Shown piece after piece: positions 58,223-64,000 of a DNA stretch of 64,000 nt. Position numbers and translations under genes: made by a program. The stretch spans positions 1 to 64,000 of the forward strand of contig CANJUQ010000004.1 in the NCBI GenBank assembly GCA_947478175.1. Reading direction: 5' to 3'. The notes under the pieces were generated by a model. That model saw only the letters and a list, made by a program, of their open reading frames with translations. It searched no databases and was not told where the DNA came from. This DNA is from Thiotrichales bacterium (lineage in GTDB: Bacteria; Pseudomonadota; Gammaproteobacteria; Francisellales; CACEW01). Position 1 is the first letter of the stretch. Each line of letters begins with the position of its first letter.

Positions 58223-59185
58223 TTATGCCGTTTCTAGCTCTGGCTGTTTTATATCTCCCGATTTTATTTCTCCAGATTTCTCCGAACCCGCTTCAGCAAT
58301 TGCAAATACTTTCATGAGAAATCCAATCAACTCCGTCAGCGTCTCTGTCATCAAAGTAAAATCTGCATCAAATCGATCTGCCGCTGTCTCCGTAAATAAA
58401 TCCGAAGCACGATCATGAACGCCCTCTAAAAACTTTAAAGTCTTTAAAGAAAAATCATCTTTTAAGCTAAAAGCTATTTCATTCCGAAATCCAAATCTCA
58501 TTTGAACGACTTCACGGCCATGATCTATAAAATTCAAAATTTCATCCGCTAATAAATTTTGTTTGGCAATCTTGAGTGACCCACCTTCTTTCGTATCTTC
58601 AATCATGCATTGATCTTCAATAATTAAACTCTCAGGACATTGCTGCGCTTTTAGCCATTCGGTCATAACTCCAGAGATACTTTGTAAAGACGGCATTTCG
58701 ACTTTGAAAGACCCCAAAGTCGTTCTGATTGCACTACAAAATTCTTCGGCTTTCTTTCTTGAAGAGGCATTAACGACAACCCAGTTTCTCTGGGTATCAA
58801 TATATCCAAAAGTCACATGGGACTGGCTAAACGCCTGAGTGACTAAAGTGTGATAGATCTCGTCTTTGAGGGACTCTTTTTCTTTTTTGCGTAATTTTTT
58901 CGATTCTTTGGCTTCACGAATCTCTACGGCTTCTTTCAGTTTTTCGTTCAGAACAGACGCCGGAATTAATTTCTGTTCTGTCTTTCTGGCTAATAACCAA
59001 TAGTTATTCGCGCAATAAACCATGGGCCCTTCAGCTTCTACCCCAGGTGCAACCCAGCCTTCAGCTTTAGGTTCAATACTGGAACAAGGCAAAAACCTAG
59101 CGGCACCTAATTGATCTTCTAAAGACTCTAACGTCCAATCCAATTTTTCTTTCAGGACAAATACATGAATATTCTTAAACCACAT
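58223..59185 (-). CDS. rdgC: Recombination-associated protein RdgC
   Basis: MWFKNIHVFVLKEKLDWTLESLEDQLGAARFLPC; GWVAPG. Confidence 0.93.
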   Translation of the reverse strand: MWFKNIHVFVLKEKLDWTLESLEDQLGAARFLPCSSIEPKAEGWVAPGVEAEGPMVYCANNYWLLARKTEQKLIPASVLNEKLKEAVEIREAKESKKLRKKEKESLKDEIYHTLVTQAFSQSHVTFGYIDTQRNWVVVNASSRKKAEEFCSAIRTTLGSFKVEMPSLQSISGVMTEWLKAQQCPESLIIEDQCMIEDTKEGGSLKIAKQNLLADEILNFIDHGREVVQMRFGFRNEIAFSLKDDFSLKTLKFLEGVHDRASDLFTETAADRFDADFTLMTETLTELIGFLMKVFAIAEAGSEKSGEIKSGDIKQPELETA

Positions 59186-59384
59186 GGACGCTCTCTCTTA
59201 ATATTTAATTTATCTGGCTACTTAAAAAAGCCGGTCATTATGATTTTTTAAAAGAAGACTGCAATGGGATATTTTTGAAAAATTAAAATCATCCCAGTCG
59301 GGAGTATCGACTTCAAGCCGTATCTCTATATAATCCCGCCCCTCAAATCTTCTTGAACCTCAAAGCTTTTTAGAATCTAATTTT

Positions 59385-59633
59385 ATGCTAAGTACTTCGC
59401 CGACTCTTTCTGACAAATCAGATAATAAATCAAACAAAAAATTGCTGGAAATCCAACAAGAGCGTGATGCTTTGGCCATTAGAATTTCACAAATCCAAGG
59501 GCGTTTACTCTCAGGCTATTCAAGACCGCTGGAAGATTCTTTTATTTTATTACTCAAACAAGACATGAAACTTATCTGCCAAGTGACAGATTTATTAGTT
59601 CAAATCAAACCAACAAATCAAAAGCGCTCGTAG
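59385..59633 (+). CDS. Small hypothetical protein overlapping the tRNA-Arg 5' end
   Basis: 82-aa ORF; stop TAG lies inside the tRNA gene. Confidence 0.45.
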   Translation: MLSTSPTLSDKSDNKSNKKLLEIQQERDALAIRISQIQGRLLSGYSRPLEDSFILLLKQDMKLICQVTDLLVQIKPTNQKRS

Positions 59634-59700
59634 CTCAGATGGATAGAGTATCGGCCTCCGAAGCCGAGGGTCGTGGGTTCGAATCCCGCCGGGCGCGCCA
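59624..59700 (+). tRNA. tRNA-Arg (CCG)
   Basis: GCGCTCG acceptor; TCGGC CTCCGAA GCCGA anticodon arm; GGTTCGAATCC; CGGGCGC G CCA. Confidence 0.96.
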
Positions 59701-59716
59701 GTTTTAAAAAAATTAT

Positions 59717-61180
59717 TTAAAAATCCTGCAAATCTTCCCAGGTCAAAATTTGATCAAAATAATGCCTATTAATTAAACCCTCTTCTGCTCCAAACGGCGC
59801 AATTAAGACTTTATGAATAGATTTAATAAGACCCGATTTTTTATTTTGAGTCTCAAATCTAGAAAGCTTTTTCTCGAAATCATCAATCACTTCTATCCCA
59901 ATTTTCCCCTGGCGATATTTTAACTCACACACCGTCACGACTTTGTCCTGCCGATCAAATAATAAATCTATTTGATAGCCCCGTTCTTCTCGCTCAGTCG
60001 CCCGATTATAAAAAGGCCCTGCCGTATAATTCACAGCTGAGAAACCTAATTTCCTAGCAATCGAATGCGCATGGCGCCGACAAAAACGCTCAAAGGCATA
60101 ACCTAAATATTGCTGGTAAGCCTGACTTGATAAAGCTTGTGTGGGCATTGTTTGATATTGACCTGAATTGATTTTGTCTAAAACAGGCTGAATAAATCTA
60201 AAGAAAAAATGCAAATAAGCATCTGAGACGATATATCGCCCTAACATGCTGTTATTAAGCACCCCATAAGGCACATAACGATCAATAAAACCGCAGTACT
60301 GTAATTCTTCTAATAGTTCAGACAGCCGCCCACCCGAAGGTAAATTTAAATATTCTGAAATCTCAGTTCGTGTCATAAATTTTTCTTGGCTTAATTTATC
60401 TATCACCGATCGATAGTACGGTGAGCTAGATAAGCTACTCACAAAGATCCGCTCATACTCCGACGAAAAATAAGCATTAGGCAAAAAACTTTCCTGACAG
60501 AGTCCTAGAAAAAAAGAAGAATATTTCTGAGTTCTTTTTAGATATTCAGGAATCCCCCCTAGGGTTAAATAAGCATCCAAGATTTCTGGAAAAGCCCGAT
60601 TGGGCAATAGCTGTGACACTTCTGAAATTTTTAATTCTTTCAAATGAAACTCGTATTGGGAGCGGTTATATAAAGCCTTTGAGCGCACAACTTGTTTAAT
60701 CATAAAAGACGGTGAAGAACCGCAAAGAATCAAAACTAGATTGGGATTTCTCCGAAATTGGTTATCCCAAGCGAGTTTTAAATATTTAATAAATTCATCT
60801 TGATAATCCGCTAACCATTGGGTCTCTTCAAAATACAAAGTCCACACACCTGTTTGAATATAAGGTGCCATTAAATCAAATATTTCTTGCCAGCTGTCTG
60901 TTTTTATATTTTTTAATAAAGGCTCATTGGCATAACGTCTGAGTTGATTGAGCACCACTTGGCGCTGAATGTCTTCTGGCTTGTTTTCTACGCCTTCAAA
61001 TTTAAGAATATTTCGATCTCGAAAGACCTGCTCTAATAATTCCGTTTTACCCACCCGACGCCGACCATACATAAGAATCATGATGGCTTCTTCTTGGGAT
61101 TTAAGTTCTGATAATTGTCGGATCTCTTCAGCTCTGCCGACAAAACGGGGATTTAATTCAATCAATTCTGGGGTTAGCAT
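59717..61180 (-). CDS. AAA ATPase with wHTH and C-terminal PD-(D/E)XK-like region, paralogue 3 (divergent)
   Basis: YGRRRVGKTELLEQ; Walker-B-like LYFEETQWLA; CGSSPSFM; TRTEISEYLNLPSGGRLSELLEELQYCGFIDRYVPYG; GYQIDLLFDRQDKVVTVCELKY. Confidence 0.86.
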   Translation of the reverse strand: MLTPELIELNPRFVGRAEEIRQLSELKSQEEAIMILMYGRRRVGKTELLEQVFRDRNILKFEGVENKPEDIQRQVVLNQLRRYANEPLLKNIKTDSWQEIFDLMAPYIQTGVWTLYFEETQWLADYQDEFIKYLKLAWDNQFRRNPNLVLILCGSSPSFMIKQVVRSKALYNRSQYEFHLKELKISEVSQLLPNRAFPEILDAYLTLGGIPEYLKRTQKYSSFFLGLCQESFLPNAYFSSEYERIFVSSLSSSPYYRSVIDKLSQEKFMTRTEISEYLNLPSGGRLSELLEELQYCGFIDRYVPYGVLNNSMLGRYIVSDAYLHFFFRFIQPVLDKINSGQYQTMPTQALSSQAYQQYLGYAFERFCRRHAHSIARKLGFSAVNYTAGPFYNRATEREERGYQIDLLFDRQDKVVTVCELKYRQGKIGIEVIDDFEKKLSRFETQNKKSGLIKSIHKVLIAPFGAEEGLINRHYFDQILTWEDLQDF

Positions 61181-61198
61181 TATTTTTTATTCACTATC

Positions 61199-61291
61199 TT
61201 TGGCCAAGTACGGGGTAAAACATACCTACTTGGCCAAAAAAAATCAAAAAATCCGGCCAAGTACAGGGTAAAAAATATCTACTTGGCCAAA
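61199..61291. repeat. Palindrome pair C (C1 61199-61238, C2 ~61252-61291)
   Basis: TTTGGCCAAGTA...TACTTGGCCAAA (12-bp arms) and GGCCAAGTA...TACTTGGCC; 53 bp start-to-start. Confidence 0.9.
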
Positions 61292-61326
61292 ATTTTAAAT
61301 TAACTTATTAAAAAATATAATAAAAA

Positions 61327-62046
61327 TTAAAATCTAAAAAAACATTTAATTCTTTTGAAAATTAATCCAACTGTCACTTTGGGTCTCAAACCTAGTTTCC
61401 AGTATTTATCTGCACTGACCCGATAATGCATACTCCCCAATCTTTCCCAAGAAAAATTCACGGCATGCCCTACCCGCATGATGGTTTGATAAATTTTTAC
61501 CAATTTTTGATGGGCTTCTCGAGCATCTTGACCATAGGGATAAACAAAAGTTTTTATTTCTATCCCCAATTTTTTTTCTAATAATTTTTTAGATTCTTGG
61601 GCTTCTAATAAAAAATCTAAATTTTTATTTCTAAAACTCTGATGATTCATCCCATGAGATGCCATCTGAACTAATCCAGAATCTGCCATTTCTTTTAGCT
61701 CAGGCCAAGTACATAAAGCATCAGGGATCCAGAGATCTTTTATTTTCATGCGATCTTCTGGAGACAAATTTGTTCTTTCTGGAATCAAGCCAGCAGGCAC
61801 AGCTAAAACGACTTTAATATTAAATTTTTTAATCAGGGGAAATACATGGAAATAAAAATCAGCTGTTGCGTCATCAAAAGTTAAACAAAGGTTTAATTTT
61901 TTCTGAGATAGTTTTTCTCTAGGAATTATTATTTGATATTTCTCAGAACTCGCTAAAAATCTCATATGTTCAGTCCATTTAGGATCCACCTGACTAGAAT
62001 TTTCTAAAGTCACTTGGTGATACATCAGGTTCAGCAAAAATTTCAT
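61327..62046 (-). CDS. Polysaccharide deacetylase family protein
   Basis: LNLCLTFDDATADFYFHVFPLIKKFNIKVVLAVPAGLI; SHGMNHQSF; TFVYPYGQ. Confidence 0.85.
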   Translation of the reverse strand: MKFLLNLMYHQVTLENSSQVDPKWTEHMRFLASSEKYQIIIPREKLSQKKLNLCLTFDDATADFYFHVFPLIKKFNIKVVLAVPAGLIPERTNLSPEDRMKIKDLWIPDALCTWPELKEMADSGLVQMASHGMNHQSFRNKNLDFLLEAQESKKLLEKKLGIEIKTFVYPYGQDAREAHQKLVKIYQTIMRVGHAVNFSWERLGSMHYRVSADKYWKLGLRPKVTVGLIFKRIKCFFRF

Positions 62047-62062
62047 TTTGATTCATTCCCAG

Positions 62063-62674
62063 CTAAGAGCCCAAAACATCTACGCCATTAGGAATAGTAA
62101 ATTTAAATTGGCTTTCGGACATTGGCTTATTCTCGATTACATTTGAAAAACCAATCTGAGTTGCTTGTCCAAATGAATTAATCACTTCCATAGAAATTGG
62201 AAGATTATTTTTAAAACTTAAATTAATTTGGCTAATCAAGTTATCACTATCTAACGGCGTCAAAATAAACTGACCCTGAATAGTTTCTTGAACACTGAAT
62301 AATTTTTCCAAAGACTCCGTCCCACCCGAAAGTAATAGCAAAGGCGTTTCAGACAAGGCCTGATCTAATGGCCGAATGACGACTTGCATCAAGTCTGGTT
62401 CATAGTCATAAAGTTTTTGCCCATCACTCACAAAAATCTGAGCATTGGGACTGGCAATTTCATACCGAAATTTTCCAGGATTTTTGACCCACAGATGCCC
62501 AAAACTTACCATTGATTCTCCCGAGTCACTGCCCATGGTTTGAGTAATATCCGCTGAAAAACTTTGCAAGCCTGAAAGCTTCTGGGCTAGGTCGGCTTGA
62601 GAATTGGTAATAACTCCAGAAGCAAAAACAGTCAGAAAAAAACAGTTTAATAACACGGTCCAACAATATTTCAT
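62063..62674 (-). CDS. lolA: Outer-membrane lipoprotein carrier protein LolA
   Basis: LSGLQSFSADITQTM...GHLWVKNPGKFRYEIASPNAQIFVSDGQKLYDYEPDLMQVVIRPL. Confidence 0.9.
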   Translation of the reverse strand: MKYCWTVLLNCFFLTVFASGVITNSQADLAQKLSGLQSFSADITQTMGSDSGESMVSFGHLWVKNPGKFRYEIASPNAQIFVSDGQKLYDYEPDLMQVVIRPLDQALSETPLLLLSGGTESLEKLFSVQETIQGQFILTPLDSDNLISQINLSFKNNLPISMEVINSFGQATQIGFSNVIENKPMSESQFKFTIPNGVDVLGS

Positions 62675-62720
62675 TCTTACAATCCTTGGTTTACTTGGTT
62701 TACTGGGTTACCTATTTTAT

Positions 62721-63536
62721 TTACTGACGAAACAATCGAATGATTTCTGGAATATTAGGATTAGTTGTTCTGACTGGATTGATATCCAAGCCTCCCCTTC
62801 GAGTGAAATAACCCATGACGGTTAGTTCTTTAAAATCGGCCAAATTTTTTAAATCCATAAAAATTCTTTCGACACAGTCTTCATGAAATCCCAGGTGAGT
62901 CCGGTAAGAAATTAAATAAGCTAATAACCCTTCTCGGCATAACTGGGGACCCGAATAATTAATACAAATTCCTGCCCAATCTGGCTGGGAAGTCACAGGA
63001 CATAAAGACCTAAATAATTGGGTCGACAGGGTTTCTTTAGTTATGTTTATTTCTGGATTTTTTAATTTTAAAAGCCCTGAATTCACATGATAGTCACTGA
63101 TTTTGACAGATAGATTATCTAAAGATTCGCCAGCTAATTTTCCAAAAGAAAAATTTAAATTCTCAGATAAATCAAAAAATTTTACTTGGATTTTTGCTTG
63201 AGCTGCTTGAGATAAATCTTGTTCGACTAATTTTCTCAAAACCTCTCGAGACTCAAATTTTTCCATATTTAAACTATTAAAATATAATTTCATGGATTTT
63301 GATTCGATCAAAAACTCACTCTCACAGGGCAAAATAATCTTGGCAATCACCGCCTCTGGGATCCCATTAGGTTTTAACCAAGAGACTTCATAGTGATGCC
63401 AGGTATCTTGACCATAAAATGGCAAGTCACCAGAAATTCCCAGCAATTTTCGATTAACTGGCCGTGAAATAGGGAATAACAAACTGGGGTTATAACCATC
63501 TGGATAGACCGTCGTTTGGCCAAGAGAGAGACCCAT
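62721..63536 (-). CDS. queF: NADPH-dependent 7-cyano-7-deazaguanine reductase
   Basis: MGLSLGQTTVYPDGYNPSLLFPISRPVNRKLLGI; LFRSLCPVTSQPDWAGICINYSG. Confidence 0.95.
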   Translation of the reverse strand: MGLSLGQTTVYPDGYNPSLLFPISRPVNRKLLGISGDLPFYGQDTWHHYEVSWLKPNGIPEAVIAKIILPCESEFLIESKSMKLYFNSLNMEKFESREVLRKLVEQDLSQAAQAKIQVKFFDLSENLNFSFGKLAGESLDNLSVKISDYHVNSGLLKLKNPEINITKETLSTQLFRSLCPVTSQPDWAGICINYSGPQLCREGLLAYLISYRTHLGFHEDCVERIFMDLKNLADFKELTVMGYFTRRGGLDINPVRTTNPNIPEIIRLFRQ

Positions 63537-63626
63537 AAAAGATTCCTAAATTTTTTTTGTTTAAAAATAAATAAATAAAAAACAGGCGGCATTCTTAGAA
63601 ATACCGGGGCTGAATGCAATGGATTT

Positions 63627-63992
63627 TTAAGCTTCGAAATAAGCTAAAACCAATGGGTCCACGCTTTGCAAAATCAGGGGTTCACTTAAGGCCTGAGCTA
63701 TTAAAAGACGATCAAACGGATCTTTGTGGTGCATGGGCAAATCAAGCAATTCTGACAGGTGCTCTGGTTTAATTGAAAGCATTTCAAACCCGCTCGCATC
63801 AATGGCTTTTAATATTTTTTCAAAATCCATAGAGAGTTTTTTAATACTAATTTTGACAGCGCACTCCCATAGGGAAGCCATGCTAACAAAAACATTATCT
63901 GCATTAATGATGGCTGCACGAATAGATTTTGGGAGTTTTGAATCATTGGTAATCACCCAAAGCAAGATGTGGGTATCCAGAAGAAGTCTCAT
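63627..63992 (-). CDS. PIN-domain toxin, VapC type
   Basis: MRLLLDTHILLWVI; SMASLWECAVKISIKKL; HHKDPFDRLLIAQA. Confidence 0.9.
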   Translation of the reverse strand: MRLLLDTHILLWVITNDSKLPKSIRAAIINADNVFVSMASLWECAVKISIKKLSMDFEKILKAIDASGFEMLSIKPEHLSELLDLPMHHKDPFDRLLIAQALSEPLILQSVDPLVLAYFEA

Positions 63993-64000
63993 TTTTTACG

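Noticed and set aside
59624-61291. Clear tRNA-integrated island with attL/attR
   Set aside because: No direct repeat of the tRNA-Arg 3' end and no integrase gene were found; kept only as a weak adjacency note.

Overview
The 64-kb window is AT-rich and gene-dense. It looks like a gammaproteobacterial chromosome, most likely Legionellales/Coxiellaceae-like; this is inferred from gene content and was not tested by phylogeny. Most of it is core genes: rpsB-tsf-pyrH-frr-uppS-cdsA, dnaE, nagZ-mpl, ratA-rnfH-bamE, an addA/addB-like helicase-nuclease pair, psd, serS, ribE-ribBA-ribH, uvrY-uvrC, a mevalonate operon, lpxH, a wzb-wza-wzc-type export module, aroA, rdgC, lolA, queF and two tRNAs. The main unexplained signal is a recurring architecture. 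Three AAA-ATPase / winged-helix / PD-(D/E)XK-like (DUF234-type) genes, at 12621-14141(-), ~14401-15915(+) and 59717-61180(-), are each preceded by two ~32-45-bp imperfect palindromes. The palindromes repeat at 51-56 bp start-to-start and end about 16-22 bp before the likely start codon. Palindrome sequence is private to each gene (TTTGGCGG.., ATTGTTCG.., TTTGGCCAAGTA..) while the layout is conserved. A fourth pair (CAGCCAATTA..) at 44658-44748 has no ATPase gene beside it. Other signals: an HMG-CoA synthase-mevalonate kinase fusion in an operon with no recognisable phosphomevalonate kinase, and no dxr between frr and uppS; REP-like GTAG-hairpin elements inserted in frame in both addA and addB; a strong hairpin after a promoter-like sequence upstream of a DUF2975/HTH pair; a J-domain effector-like protein; and several orphan membrane proteins.
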